From Bifidobacterium bombi DSM 19703 (GTDB lineage Bacteria > Actinomycetota > Actinomycetes > Actinomycetales > Bifidobacteriaceae), in assembly GCF_000737845.1 (NCBI RefSeq), contig NZ_ATLK01000001.1, forward strand, positions 124,001 to 188,000: a DNA stretch of 64,000 bases, in the 5' to 3' direction. Below the pieces are notes generated by a model that ran no database searches, was not told where the DNA came from, and saw only the letters and a program-made list of their open reading frames with translations. A program made the translations under genes and the position numbers. Shown here piece after piece: positions 46,291 through 55,147 of the stretch. The number at the start of each line of letters is the position of its first letter. Within the stretch, counting starts at the first letter, position 1.

Positions 46291-46659
46291 CACCTTCTCA
46301 GAAGGCTATATGGAGTGGTTCCATGATGTTGTCACTGCGGGTTCGTGTCTGCTGAGAACGTTGGCTGGTCTTGAACGCTTGAGTATGTCTCGGTAGCCGG
46401 TACCTTTATCCGGCTGCGTTCTGGACACGGTAGTTCAGTGCGAGGCCACAGACTCCGGTGATGATGACGTGCCTTCGGTACATATGAGTTGCGGGAGACA
46501 CCAAGGAAAGGTGCTCCCGCAATTATTGATGTCCAACTCGGTGAGGCTTCATATGCGAAACCGCGACTGAGGAATCATGACCGATCGTTTACCAGACCAG
46601 TGGACCCGTGCTTGGCGGTTGGTTCCGGGCTGCTGAAGCGACGGCTTCGAAAGTGGGCA
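46291..46659. other. Intergenic region between convergent rsfS and flavoprotein gene
   Basis: No gene is supported. A good terminator lies at 46489-46526. The remainder shows no repeat or RNA fold that I recognise. Confidence 0.5.
46489..46526 (+). terminator. Terminator between rsfS and flavoprotein gene
   Basis: TTGCGGGAG and CACC on the left pair with GGTG and CTCCCGCAA on the right (46489-46522, single-base bulge), followed by TTATT. It is roughly 200 bases after rsfS and probably works for both convergent genes. Confidence 0.65.
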
Positions 46660-47064
46660 TCAGTCTTTCGCGATGACGGTTCCGGCCTTCGGTCCGGCGG
46701 TGAGGTCATCGATCTCCGTGATCTCAAGAACCGGGATGCAAGCGGGCTTCTTCGTTCCGTTCTTCTCCGCAACCTTGACCTGTTCGTCGTAAATCGCGTC
46801 ATCGGTGTGCAGTTTCACGTTCCCACGGAAACGGTAGCCGGTCTTGCTCTCGAGGTTTGCGCATCCGATGACCAGATCGCTTCCATCCAGAAGATTGCGG
46901 TAATGCTGTCCCGCGGTGCGCTCATGGTAAGCCAGGTGATTGTCGTCCAGAACGAACATGGACATCTTGGGGCCGATGTCGAGCTTTCCGTCTTTGCTTG
47001 AGGTGACGATCCACGACAGGTTCTTGTTCAGAAACTCTTTCATCTCTGCTGTTAATGTGGCCAT
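46660..47064 (-). CDS. Pyridoxamine 5'-phosphate oxidase-like flavoprotein
   Basis: The ATG at 47064 follows AAAGGAG (134 aa). The split beta-barrel of the PNPOx-like family is suggested by MKEFLNKNLSWIVTSSKDGKLDIGPKMSMFVLDDNHLAYHERT and SDLVIGCANLESKTGYRFRG. Such small FMN proteins include stress and heme- or F420-related enzymes; substrates vary. It stands alone with a divergent DMT transporter upstream. True PdxH would be longer and have more conserved FMN contacts, so I do not call pdxH. Confidence 0.8.
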   Translation of the reverse strand: MATLTAEMKEFLNKNLSWIVTSSKDGKLDIGPKMSMFVLDDNHLAYHERTAGQHYRNLLDGSDLVIGCANLESKTGYRFRGNVKLHTDDAIYDEQVKVAEKNGTKKPACIPVLEITEIDDLTAGPKAGTVIAKD

Positions 47065-47299
47065 AATGGCTCCTTTCGCTGTTATGCAACTTGAAGACAA
47101 GTCTACTCCGCAACGATGGTGTTCACTCAGGTGATGATGTGAAAAAAGTCACCGGATGAGCGAGTTCAATCCCACGAGGTTCCATGGGCGCGCCTTAAGG
47201 AAGGGGAGGCGGTAAATTAGCGATATACGTTTCGTAGTTCGCGCTTGCGTTGAAGGATGCGGTAAACGGTGACCGTTGTATTGCAAGAAAGGTGCTGTA

Positions 47300-48307
47300 G
47301 TGGACGATCAAGTTGTGTTGCCGACGGACGAGAGGGAGCCTGAAAAAAACGGCGCTCGATCAGGAACTTCGATTTCTGGCAGGGGGCTTTCGCCCGATAT
47401 CGCACGAGTGATGCTGCTTGCATGCGCGGCTCTGTGGGGTGCGAGCTATCTTGTGGCGAAAGATGTCATCAGCGTCATCCCTCCACAATGGCTTATGACG
47501 ATACGAACCGGTGGGGCTTGTCTGATCATGCTCTTGATATTTCACAAGCAGATCATTCCGAGTCTGAAGCCCACCATCGTCGTCCCAGCATTGGTCGTTG
47601 GTGCGACGTATTACGCCACGATGGTACTGCAGACGAACGGTCTGCGGACCATCGATTCGGGACGCAGTGCATTTCTGACGGCCTCGTATTGCGTGCTCAC
47701 GCCGTTCGCCGCGTGGTTGGCCCTGCGTCAAAGGCCGGGATTGCTCAATGTCGTGGCAGCTGTGATCTGTCTGATTGGCGTGGGATTGGTCTCATTGAAG
47801 CCTGGGACGTCGTCGGTATCCCTGTCGCAGGGCGATGTCATGACCTTGCTCTGCGCCGTCATTTTCGCGATCAACCTGACCTATCTGGGGGTGTATTCCA
47901 AACGCTTCAACGCGTTGGCCGTGACTTTTGTGCAGTTCGCCGTGGCGTTCGTCTGTTTTCTCATAGGCGCTTTGTTCACTGAACCTCGTCCGACCGGGGC
48001 GTGGCTTGATGCCCCGGTGGTCACTGGCGTCCTTTATCTGTTGCTGGGGGCCACCACGTTGGGGCAGATCATGCAGAATACCGGTCTGAAATATCTCAGT
48101 GCGACAAACGCCTCGATTCTCATGTGCACGGAAAGTCTGTTCGCCCAGCTTTTTTCGTCGGTGTTCGGCGGCGAGCGCATCGGCGGCGTCACCATATTGG
48201 GCTTTGCCTTCATTTTTGCTGCGGTTCTGCTTTCGGTAGTGGGACGTGAAGCGGTGCTTAGACTGCTGCATGGCTATAGCAAACGTAAATGGCATCATTG
48301 GATGTGA
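47300..48307 (+). CDS. EamA/DMT family transporter
   Basis: The GTG at 47300 lies seven bases after AAAGG; the 335-aa product has a polar N-terminal tail and ten hydrophobic helices in two homologous halves. Typical segments: LACAALWGASYLVAKDVI, PPQWLMTIRTGGACL, GLRTIDSGRSAFLTASYCVLTPFAAW, LKYLSATNASILMCTESLFAQLFSSVFGGERIG. These exporters move amino acids or other small metabolites. The substrate is not predictable. Confidence 0.87.
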   Translation: MDDQVVLPTDEREPEKNGARSGTSISGRGLSPDIARVMLLACAALWGASYLVAKDVISVIPPQWLMTIRTGGACLIMLLIFHKQIIPSLKPTIVVPALVVGATYYATMVLQTNGLRTIDSGRSAFLTASYCVLTPFAAWLALRQRPGLLNVVAAVICLIGVGLVSLKPGTSSVSLSQGDVMTLLCAVIFAINLTYLGVYSKRFNALAVTFVQFAVAFVCFLIGALFTEPRPTGAWLDAPVVTGVLYLLLGATTLGQIMQNTGLKYLSATNASILMCTESLFAQLFSSVFGGERIGGVTILGFAFIFAAVLLSVVGREAVLRLLHGYSKRKWHHWM

Positions 48308-48372
48308 CGATTATGTGAAGTATTGTGCGAAACGGGTTCGCACCCAGCGAGTTCGCAGATGTGACGGCTATC

Positions 48373-49551
48373 ATGGCAAGCATGAAGAATTTTTTCAAGG
48401 GCATATCATGGAAGCAGATAGTGGCAGGTTCTTTGGCCGCGGTCACCTCGTTCCTATTGTCCGCGAAAATCGGGGTTGCTGGTTCAGTCATCGGTGTCGC
48501 CGTCGGTTCCATAGTATCGGCCGTGGCATCTCAGATTTACCAAAACGTGTTGAACGAGTCGGGCCGGAAACTCCAGGACGCCGTGCCGTTCGGTGGGAAT
48601 GACGATGGGGCTTCGCAAACTACGGACACTGATGGCAACGGTGGACGGGAACGCCGGGAAGACCGCTCTGAAACTCACTCGGATTCGGATCATGGCGCGG
48701 TTACGGTTCTTATTCCCAGCGCTGGTAGCCCGAGTCTCTCGACATTGGCTGGAGGTACTCGCAAGGGTGTTTCTGAACATGATGCATCGGCAGAGAACGG
48801 TGATAAGACTCGGATAATGAATCCCGTACGTGCCGGAGATGAGACGGGCTCCACAGCCAACATGCCTGCAATTACCAAGGCACGCTCAGCATCTTCTCAA
48901 GTAGGGGTACACCCTCATGCCGAAGCAAGTGGCATTCTCGCTCAGTCGAGAATGAAACGGGAGCAGTCGAAGCACAAACGTATGTTGATTATCATTTCAG
49001 TGGTCAGTGCGCTTTTCGCCGTGGGATTGACCGCAGGCATCATCACCCTGGCTACGGGTGGGCAAGGCACCGACGGTGTGGCGCGGAATCTGATCGAGAA
49101 TTCGAGATCGCAAGATTCGAGCAACAAGGACGATGGCAATGGTACCGGTGCTGACGACTCCACCACTGACAACAAGGGTGGTCAGTCCGGCAATCAGGAT
49201 TCATCCCGCACCGGAGGTACGGATTCAGGAAAGAGCGATACCGGCAATGGAGGCAGCTCATCAGGCAATGACTCGGACTCCAATAAACCCGGTGATTCCA
49301 ATAAACCCGGTGATTCCAATGGCACTGGAACTGCGGGCAATGGCGGCGGTTCGACGGGCTCCAATAATTCAGGCAATTCAAATGGGTCTGCCGGCTCCAG
49401 TTCCAGTGGTGGGGCGGAAGGATCGAACGGATCGCCGTCCTCAGGAACGAATACCCCCGGTTCCTCGAATCCCGGTTCGTCTTCGCCTGGAGGAACCAAT
49501 GGTGGCACTGCAGGAGGTACCGGTGGTACGAACACCGGTGGTAACGGCTGA
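48373..49551 (+). CDS. Membrane protein with long Ser/Gly/Asn-rich tail
   Basis: I use the ATG at 48373 (392 aa); another ATG at 48382 is possible and no strong ribosome site is seen. A hydrophobic hairpin (about residues 14-50, FKGISWKQIVAGSLAAV onward) is followed by a polar region, a second span (about 204-228), then about 165 residues made almost only of Gly, Ser, Asn, Thr, Asp and Pro. A direct DNNK/NKPGDS repeat occurs near residue 300. The tail resembles wall-spanning linkers. No signal peptide, sortase motif or enzyme domain is visible. Function unknown. Confidence 0.72.
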   Translation: MASMKNFFKGISWKQIVAGSLAAVTSFLLSAKIGVAGSVIGVAVGSIVSAVASQIYQNVLNESGRKLQDAVPFGGNDDGASQTTDTDGNGGRERREDRSETHSDSDHGAVTVLIPSAGSPSLSTLAGGTRKGVSEHDASAENGDKTRIMNPVRAGDETGSTANMPAITKARSASSQVGVHPHAEASGILAQSRMKREQSKHKRMLIIISVVSALFAVGLTAGIITLATGGQGTDGVARNLIENSRSQDSSNKDDGNGTGADDSTTDNKGGQSGNQDSSRTGGTDSGKSDTGNGGSSSGNDSDSNKPGDSNKPGDSNGTGTAGNGGGSTGSNNSGNSNGSAGSSSSGGAEGSNGSPSSGTNTPGSSNPGSSSPGGTNGGTAGGTGGTNTGGNG

Positions 49552-49628
49552 CTGCGATGCATGTCGTGCTAGATACGGGGGTCTGGAAGCCCGTTGCATC
49601 CATCGGTCATAGCGTCCGACACGCCGAC

Positions 49629-49657
49629 TTGGTGATGGAGAAGTTATGCGCTACACT
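49629..49657 (+). promoter_or_regulatory. Sigma-70-type promoter before tRNA-Ala
   Basis: TTGGTG (49629-49634) and TACACT (49652-49657) are 17 bases apart, ending 39 bases before tRNA-Ala. Good spacing and position make this a reasonable promoter. Confidence 0.5.
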
Positions 49658-49696
49658 TACTAAGGCTTCGCAAGGAGCTGATAAGTAAACAAGACC

Positions 49697-49769
49697 GGGG
49701 CTATGGCGCAGCTGGTAGCGCATCTCCATGGCATGGAGGGGGTCGGGAGTTCGAATCTCCCTAGCTCCA
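49697..49769 (+). tRNA. tRNA-Ala (GGC anticodon)
   Basis: Acceptor stem GGGGCTA (49697-49703) pairs with TAGCTCC (49762-49768) with one G-T. The anticodon arm is CTCC-ATGGCAT-GGAG with GGC at 34-36. T arm GGGAG-TTCGAAT-CTCCC. CCA is not encoded. It is followed by a terminator and then mobile-element debris. Confidence 0.92.
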
Positions 49770-49775
49770 CGGATA

Positions 49776-49806
49776 GGGTTCCAAGGCATTGTCTTGGAAC
49801 CCTTTT
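49776..49806 (+). terminator. Terminator after tRNA-Ala
   Basis: GGGTTCCAAG (49776-49785) pairs with CTTGGAACCC (49793-49802) around seven bases and is followed by TTTT. Confidence 0.85.
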
Positions 49807-49880
49807 GCGTTTGTTTGATGCTTTTTGTATTTGCCTGGGGCGAGCGCGGAAATCCGGCATCGTTCACAGTTTCATGCTGG

Positions 49881-50768
49881 GGATATGTGTCAAAATGTGT
49901 GTCCGTTAGTCGGTGTTGTTGGGTTATGGGTTGGGGGTGTGGAGTTCGTTCCAGTCGATGGCGGTGCCGCCGTGGTGTTCCGGCATGCCGGTGGTCTCGC
50001 GGGGTCCTTGTTGGCTGTGCTGCCGGGCCAGGGTGTTGGGTCGTTCGAGGTCGGCGTCGCTGTAGGCGTGCTTGACGGGCTAGGCGTCGCTTTCGGGTTC
50101 GGGCGTGTGTTGGTGGCACCACCGGCAGATGGCCTGTATCTCGCGTTCCAGGCTCAGGCCGTTGTGGTTTCTGAGCGTGGAACGCAATTGCCGGTTCCAT
50201 GGTTCGAGCAGGTTGTCGCTCGTGGGTATCGGCTCGGCGTATTGCTCGGCTATGGTGATGAACGTGCCCATGCTTCCTTCCCTGTTTCGAGGGTCCAGCA
50301 GGTTGCGTGCCCTGACCAGGCGTTGGTGGGTGTCGGCCTCGGTGGCATGAGCGATCCTATCAGTTGGTTGCGCCGCTGCTGGGTGCTGGCGCCGGCCAGC
50401 CCCTCGCGTGGGGTCCGTTTGGAGAACAGCCAGTCCGAACCGTTCCTCTGGTCAACGCCCCGGCGGTCGTAGGTGTGGCTTTTCGAGGAGCTGCATCGCT
50501 TGCACCGCCATCCGGTGCGTCCCGCGCTGGTCGTGCCGTTCCTCTTCATCGCCGCTTTGCGGACGGAGCAATCTGGTGTGTTCAGGCATCCCAAGAGAAC
50601 CAAACACTCATGAACGGCTCCCGGCTCTACTCTTCCAACACCTCGAAATCGGTTTCAGACACGTTCTGGTCACCCTCAAGACTCCGCGATACCACTTACG
50701 AACAGTTCCGATCCTTACTCCCATAAGGCCCAAGAACCGATTCTGGACACACATTCTGGCGTATAACC
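49881..50768 (-). mobile_element. Decayed IS256/IS1249-like insertion sequence
   Basis: Terminal inverted repeats of 24 bases lie at 49881-49904 and 50745-50768. Both begin GG and share AATGTGTGTCC; 19 of 24 positions match. The interior encodes broken transposase fragments on the minus strand. At 888 bp it is well below the size of an intact member, so part of the transposase gene has been deleted. I find no convincing target duplication, which suggests age. Confidence 0.72.
49924..50603 (-). pseudogene. Transposase remnant, IS1249-like
   Basis: The N-terminal part keeps a zinc-ribbon-like MKRNGTTSAGRTGWRCKRCSS and DWLFSKR. A frameshift leads to HQRLVRARNLLDPRNREG, then ITIAEQYAEP, NLLEPWNRQLRSTLRNHNGL and ICRWCHQHTPEPES, followed by an in-frame stop, and finally TAIDWNELHTP, the usual end of this family. 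From memory of intact relatives, a large middle part with catalytic acidic residues is missing. It cannot be active. The flanking inverted repeats support the same identity. Confidence 0.75.
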
Positions 50769-50780
50769 CACCCTGAATAT

Positions 50781-51149
50781 GTGGCCTATCTGCGTGATAG
50801 TCCGGTTTCGGTCAATTTGGAGATTGTGGCCAGGCTGAACAGTCCGATGGCGTTGGATGTGTATTGGTGACTGACGCGTCACATGTCGTATCTGCACGAC
50901 CGTCAGTCCATCACCCGGCAGCAGCTCTACAACCAATTCGGCAGCGACAGTCGTCTAGCGAAGTTCAAAGAAACTTTTAAGCGTGCTGTGGCTGATGTGG
51001 TGGCGGTGTGGCCGGAGGTGCACATCACGTGCGGGCGTGAATATGTGACGTTGTATCTGTCGGCGCCGAGTTTAACGACCACCGATCAGGCCAGGAGCGT
51101 CGAGAGGGCGTCATCCCGTCCGTCTGCTGCGGGTGTCGATGGGCATTGA
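50781..51149 (+). pseudogene. Plasmid-type replication initiator (Rep) fragment
   Basis: Reading from 50781 gives VAYLRDSPVSVNLEIVARL, NSPMALDVYW, a UGA stop at 50868-50870, then LTRHMSYLHDRQSI, QLYNQFGSDS, KFKETFKRAVADVVAVWPEV and REYVTLYLSAPS. This matches the C-terminal part of RepA-like initiators of small plasmids in bifidobacteria and related Actinobacteria. The N-terminal half is missing; the left edge is 13 bases from the IS terminal repeat, which may have truncated it. It implies that plasmid DNA once integrated next to tRNA-Ala. Confidence 0.7.
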
Positions 51150-51428
51150 GTGCCAATCGCGGGCTATGGACGTGTGCGGAAATTCGGCGTCGTGCACAGG
51201 TATCGCACCGGGCGATCCAATGGGGTTCAGCTTGTTTTTTCTTGTTGGGCCAAGATAAAAAGATGCGCACTAGGAAGGTTTCCTGGGTGCCGTCATGCCG
51301 TGATTGTGGAGACACTGCGCAGTTCAAGGTTTCTTTAATGCCGTGGCTGCGGCTGCTTCGGATTTTCGGTATTTCAGTTTATGCAATCATCGTCAGTCTC
51401 GCCATCATTTATCATCTTTATTTCGTAT

Positions 51429-51453
51429 GGCCGCAATGGTGGTTATTGCGGCC
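51429..51453 (+). terminator. Hairpin, possible terminator
   Basis: GGCCGCAAT pairs perfectly with ATTGCGGCC around GGTGGTT; TTCTT follows on the plus strand. Which gene it would serve is unclear. Confidence 0.4.
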
Positions 51454-51495
51454 TTCTTGGCTTCGTAACCACTCGGCCTCTACGTAGGTGATAAT

Positions 51496-51533
51496 GAAAA
51501 ACCCTTGGCATGCGAATAGACGTATGCCAAGGG
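51496..51533 (-). terminator. Rho-independent terminator of whiB
   Basis: CCCTTGGCAT (51502-51511) pairs with ATGCCAAGGG (51524-51533). On the minus strand the stem is followed by TTTTTC, a classical terminator about 40 bases after the whiB stop. Confidence 0.85.
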
Positions 51534-51574
51534 CGATGATGGTGCGGATGCGAATCCGCTCGGACGAACGATTC

Positions 51575-51850
51575 TCAGACCATCTGCATGTTCTGGGTTC
51601 TGCGTGCCCGCATGGCGCGGCGTTTGAGGGCACGACGCTCGTCCTCGCTCATACCACCCCAGACGCCATAATCCTGGTTCGTTTCAATGGCGCACTTCAA
51701 ACATGCATCGATGACTTTGCATTTCCTGCAAATGGCCTTGGCTTCCTCGATTTGCTGGTAAGCCGCTCCGGTATTTCCCACGGGGAAGAACAATTCGGGG
51801 TCCTTGTCTCGGCATCCGGCTTTAGCGCGCCAATCAAAAGCTTTGTTCAT
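51575..51850 (-). CDS. WhiB-family iron-sulfur transcription regulator
   Basis: The 91-aa protein has the four cluster-ligand cysteines (Cys13, Cys41, Cys44, Cys50; an extra Cys53), the turn GVWGGMSEDER (62-72) and a basic C-terminus (RRALKRRAMRARR) for DNA contact. Wbl proteins bind a [4Fe-4S] cluster and the housekeeping sigma factor. The spacing and GVWGG match the WhiB2/WhmD-like group tied to cell division, but subgroup assignment by eye is uncertain. It lies downstream of LCP genes on the same strand. Confidence 0.93.
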   Translation of the reverse strand: MNKAFDWRAKAGCRDKDPELFFPVGNTGAAYQQIEEAKAICRKCKVIDACLKCAIETNQDYGVWGGMSEDERRALKRRAMRARRTQNMQMV

Positions 51851-52061
51851 GTCAGTTTTCCTCTTTCCGATGCGTTATGGTTGCGCTGAAACCGCGGTAG
51901 CGATTGTATTTGGAATCGCAGGTTTCATCAAGTTGTTTCACCATGTTCAACATAACCACGAATTGGATTAATTTTCAAGACTTTTTCATCAAAAACACGA
52001 ATTGTTGCAAACGATTGTGACCACGATCATCCTCCCGTCGGCCACGAAGACCGTGTGGAGG

Positions 52062-53501
52062 TCATTGGGATACGTTTTCACTGAGCGAACCGACCGAACC
52101 GGGGGAGTGTGTACCAAGGGATAAGTCGTTGAACAGTTGGAGGTTTTTCTTGTCATTTAGTAATACGCTTGAACCTACCCCGTCCACGTAGTAATCGGGG
52201 TCGGACCAGTACAGGCTCCCGCTGATACCCCCTGGACCGGTCGCGTTCTTGAAGGTCTGCGCCATTTCGGCCAAGACCTTCGGGTTCGTGTTGTTGTCCA
52301 CCTGCAGGGCATTCAAAGCGTTGGTGGCAAGTTTTTTCACCGTCGTGGGGTTGCTGAGAACCTCTTTGGAAGTGGCTTTCTTTATGATTGCGCCGATGAC
52401 GGAGCGTTGTCGTTTTGCCCGTCCGAAATCCCCTGTCGGATCAGCATATCGCATTCTCGAGAATGCCAGCGCTGTGCCGCCGTCCGCAGTATGGCATCCT
52501 GCCGTCCAGTTAAGCCCGGAATACGGGTCGCTGACGGTGCTGTCGTAGCAGAGGTTGATGCCGCCTAATGCGTCGACGACGTTCTGTAGCCCTTCGAATC
52601 TCAGTTGAGCGACGTGGTCGATGTTCTTGCCGGTGATGCTTTCGGTCTGCCTGATCAGCTCCTTCTTTCCGTATAACTGGTCGACGGCGTTTATTTTCGT
52701 GCTATCGCCGTCCACTTCGACCAATGAATCGCGGGGGACGGAAATGAGGGAGGACGGACCGCGCTGTGGTTTGGTGAGGATGAGTATCGTGTCGGTCCTG
52801 AATCCCGGCACATCTTTGGCGGAACCGCCGATACCTGAAGAATCCCGTTCGTCTGAACCTAAGATGAGCCAGGATGTGCCCTGTGTATTGGCTGCTCCCG
52901 TGGACCAGTCCATTTTACGCAGTCTGCTGTCCACCCAATTCCACGTACTGAACGCCAGAAAGGTACCTGTAAGCAGAAGAAGCACCATCAGGATGCCGAA
53001 TGTTTTGAGGATGCGATGACGGTGCCTAGGTGGCTGCGCCAGAGGGGTTGGTGATTGGCCGTGTCTCGTGCGAGGCGCATGGGGGGTACGGTTCGCCTTG
53101 GGCGGGTATGTCTGGAGGCCTTCGGATGCATCGTGCATAAGGACCGCAGAGGACCCCTCGGCTCGACGCGGTCGTACCACGGGTGCTGCGTCCGTATGTC
53201 GGCTTGCCGTCGGCCGGAAGGTGGCTGCGGAGGGGGAGTCAACGCGTGAAGGGGCAGTAGAGTTTGCTTTCCGTGCCTTCATCGGCTGGCTTGTTCTTCT
53301 GTCTTTGGCAGGTGAGAAGACAGGAGGGACGCTGCGGTCGGAAGGCTCGACCACGTCAGGGGGATTTGTTTTCAGCGGTGCGTTGCCGTCCCGCGGTTTC
53401 TCGTGATTGCCGGAACGGTGCGGACGTGAGGACGGGTTCCGGGAAGGTGCGAAACTCGGAGGCGTGTCTTGAGCCTTCGCCTCTTTCTTGGCGTTATTCA
53501 T
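52062..53501 (-). CDS. LytR-CpsA-Psr (LCP) family cell-wall ligase 1
   Basis: The ATG at 53501 follows AAGGGGAG. The 479-aa product has a 165-residue disordered, Pro/Ser/Arg-rich cytoplasmic region, one membrane span (about 167-189) and an extracellular LCP domain with SSLISVPRDSLVEVDG, DALGGINLCYDSTV and LAFSRMRYADPTGDFGRAKRQ. LCP enzymes transfer undecaprenyl-linked glycans to peptidoglycan. The arginine/aspartate pattern of the active cleft is present. A second LCP gene lies upstream on the same strand, and a glycan-assembly gene pair diverges from it. Confidence 0.92.
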   Translation of the reverse strand: MNNAKKEAKAQDTPPSFAPSRNPSSRPHRSGNHEKPRDGNAPLKTNPPDVVEPSDRSVPPVFSPAKDRRTSQPMKARKANSTAPSRVDSPSAATFRPTASRHTDAAPVVRPRRAEGSSAVLMHDASEGLQTYPPKANRTPHAPRTRHGQSPTPLAQPPRHRHRILKTFGILMVLLLLTGTFLAFSTWNWVDSRLRKMDWSTGAANTQGTSWLILGSDERDSSGIGGSAKDVPGFRTDTILILTKPQRGPSSLISVPRDSLVEVDGDSTKINAVDQLYGKKELIRQTESITGKNIDHVAQLRFEGLQNVVDALGGINLCYDSTVSDPYSGLNWTAGCHTADGGTALAFSRMRYADPTGDFGRAKRQRSVIGAIIKKATSKEVLSNPTTVKKLATNALNALQVDNNTNPKVLAEMAQTFKNATGPGGISGSLYWSDPDYYVDGVGSSVLLNDKKNLQLFNDLSLGTHSPGSVGSLSENVSQ

Positions 53502-53519
53502 AGCTCCCCTTCATTCCCT

Positions 53520-53550
53520 GGTTGGCGCATCGTCGTGGGATGCGCCAACC
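53520..53550 (-). terminator. Perfect hairpin between the two LCP genes
   Basis: GGTTGGCGCAT (53520-53530) pairs with ATGCGCCAACC (53540-53550), loop of nine. It sits 19 bases after the second LCP gene and 19 bases before the start of the first. With no T tract it may act as a weak terminator or attenuator. Confidence 0.5.
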
Positions 53551-53568
53551 ATCATATACGTCTAGTCT

Positions 53569-54981
53569 TCAGCGATTCTTTGCAGGCACCCCGCACACCG
53601 TTGTCATGAGGTAGCGGTTTGCGATTCCGATGTACTGACCGGTGTTGGCATCTCTGATGGACCCGTCTTGCGGATCCACTGTTCCTCCGGTGACCGGGTC
53701 GATCAGTGTGCCGTCGGCGCGCTTGATCAATCCGGTGTTCGGGTCTGGTGCAGGTTCGGCGGGAGCCGCCGGCGCACTCGGAGCAGCGGGGGTGGAGTTC
53801 TGGGTTCCGGAATCGGTATTGCTCTGGCTGCTCTCAGGAGCGGACTTCGCGGCGCCTCCGATCTGCTCGTCGGTCAAAGGCTCGTTGTTGCGCAGTTTTT
53901 TCCATACCTCGGTTGCTCCTGTGCTCCATATCACCCTGCTGCTCGGGTCGCTTGGAGCCGGAACCACGGGAATCGTCCGAGTGTACACATGGTCTACATG
54001 AATGTTTTTTAGGCTCATGGCCAGGCCCGCCAGCACGTTCGCCTTGGACATGCCTTCGGAGATAGTGAGGGATTCGAGTGCGGAATTCGCCAACCGATAC
54101 AGCTGCATGTTGTTGGTCATCAGGTTCTTCGACAAAGCCTCGCTTATCAGCTCCTTCACCAGATACTGCTGACGTGTGGTGCGCATGATGTCCGATCCGT
54201 CGGTGCCGGTTCCGTGGCGCATGCGGGCATAAGTTGTGGCGGTGATGCCGTCCATGTGGTTCATGCCCCGTTTGATGTCGAGGCTGGTGTAGTCGTCCTG
54301 GATGTCGACCGGTATGCAGAGATCCACGCCGCCTATGGCGTCGATCATGTTCTTTAGTCCGTTGAAATCCACGACGACGAACTGTTGGATGTCAAGTCCG
54401 GTCAATGAATTCACTGCGTTCGCAGTGCAGCTCGCAGCGGATGCCAAGTCGCCTCCCGTCTGCCAGCCGCTGGCGAAGATGGAATTGAACATCACGTTGT
54501 AGCGGGCGGGGACGGTGCCGTGTGTGGTGGTGCAGCTCGGGGCGTCCACCAAGGAATCGCGGGGGATGGAGACGATATTGATGTAGCTGCGGTCGGCGCT
54601 GATCTGGACGACCATGGTGGTGTCCGCGTTATGTTCACCGCCGTCATCCGGTGACGTGGCGCCCAAGGCCTGGTTGGCGCCGTCCCGGCTGTCCTGCCCA
54701 AGTACCAGCAGGTTGATGGGCTTGCCGGCGTTGGGATCAATGATTTCTACATTCTTCTGCTGGCGCTGGGGGATCAGCCGTATCGATTTTGGTGCTCTGG
54801 ACAGCATATACAGGCTCATGCCGATCGCGGTGGTCACGAAGACCAACGCGGCCACGACTATGAGTGATATCGCCTTGAGTGCTCGGTGCTGTACGCGAAA
54901 GCCCCTGCTATGACGGGGCTTTTCTTGGTTCCATCCATTGACATTTGGCAGTTTGGTGCCTTTCTTGCTGTGGGATGTCAA
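53569..54981 (-). CDS. LytR-CpsA-Psr (LCP) family cell-wall ligase 2
   Basis: A TTG start at 54981 lies seven bases after AGGAAGG (470 aa). One span (about 36-60) leads to an extracellular LCP domain: NLLVLGQDSRDG, INIVSIPRDSLVDAP, DAIGGVDLCIPVDIQDDYTSLDIKRG, ATTYARMRHGTGTDGSDIMRTTRQQ. A Ser/Pro/Ala-rich linker (about 385-415) precedes a short tail with repeated DP-TG segments (NTGLIKRADGTLIDPVTGG). The tail may contact the wall. It likely shares the job of attaching glycopolymers with the neighbouring LCP protein. Confidence 0.92.
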   Translation of the reverse strand: MTSHSKKGTKLPNVNGWNQEKPRHSRGFRVQHRALKAISLIVVAALVFVTTAIGMSLYMLSRAPKSIRLIPQRQQKNVEIIDPNAGKPINLLVLGQDSRDGANQALGATSPDDGGEHNADTTMVVQISADRSYINIVSIPRDSLVDAPSCTTTHGTVPARYNVMFNSIFASGWQTGGDLASAASCTANAVNSLTGLDIQQFVVVDFNGLKNMIDAIGGVDLCIPVDIQDDYTSLDIKRGMNHMDGITATTYARMRHGTGTDGSDIMRTTRQQYLVKELISEALSKNLMTNNMQLYRLANSALESLTISEGMSKANVLAGLAMSLKNIHVDHVYTRTIPVVPAPSDPSSRVIWSTGATEVWKKLRNNEPLTDEQIGGAAKSAPESSQSNTDSGTQNSTPAAPSAPAAPAEPAPDPNTGLIKRADGTLIDPVTGGTVDPQDGSIRDANTGQYIGIANRYLMTTVCGVPAKNR

Positions 54982-55147
54982 GTCCGTGCCTTCCTGTCGT
55001 TGCTTCAGCGCCGATTTGGACGCGCCAAAAGAATTGTTCTTGTCCGTCTATGTTGCACCATTGTAAAACTAACTGCTGAGAACCATGCGATCGGTCGGAT
55101 TTGTCGGTCGAATCTTCAGGCGTAGGGCTCAGCGTACACTGTTGAGT

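Larger units (their letters stand above)
51150..51574. other. Intergenic region after rep remnant
   Basis: No gene is strongly supported. A frame ending at 51487 has one hydrophobic helix (ISVYAIIVSLAIIYHLYF) but overlaps a 9-bp hairpin at 51429-51453 (GGCCGCAAT with ATTGCGGCC). The whiB terminator lies at 51496-51533. Confidence 0.4.

Noticed and set aside
49607..50200. Minus-strand frame of 197 codons spanning tRNA-Ala
   Set aside because: It overlaps the tRNA and its terminator and runs in the wrong phase of the transposase remnant; its Arg/His/Thr-rich translation is a shadow.
51150..51487. Possible 113-aa or 49-aa single-span membrane protein
   Set aside because: Part of the frame lies in a perfect hairpin. 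The start is unclear and the N-terminal half looks random; only one hydrophobic helix supports it.
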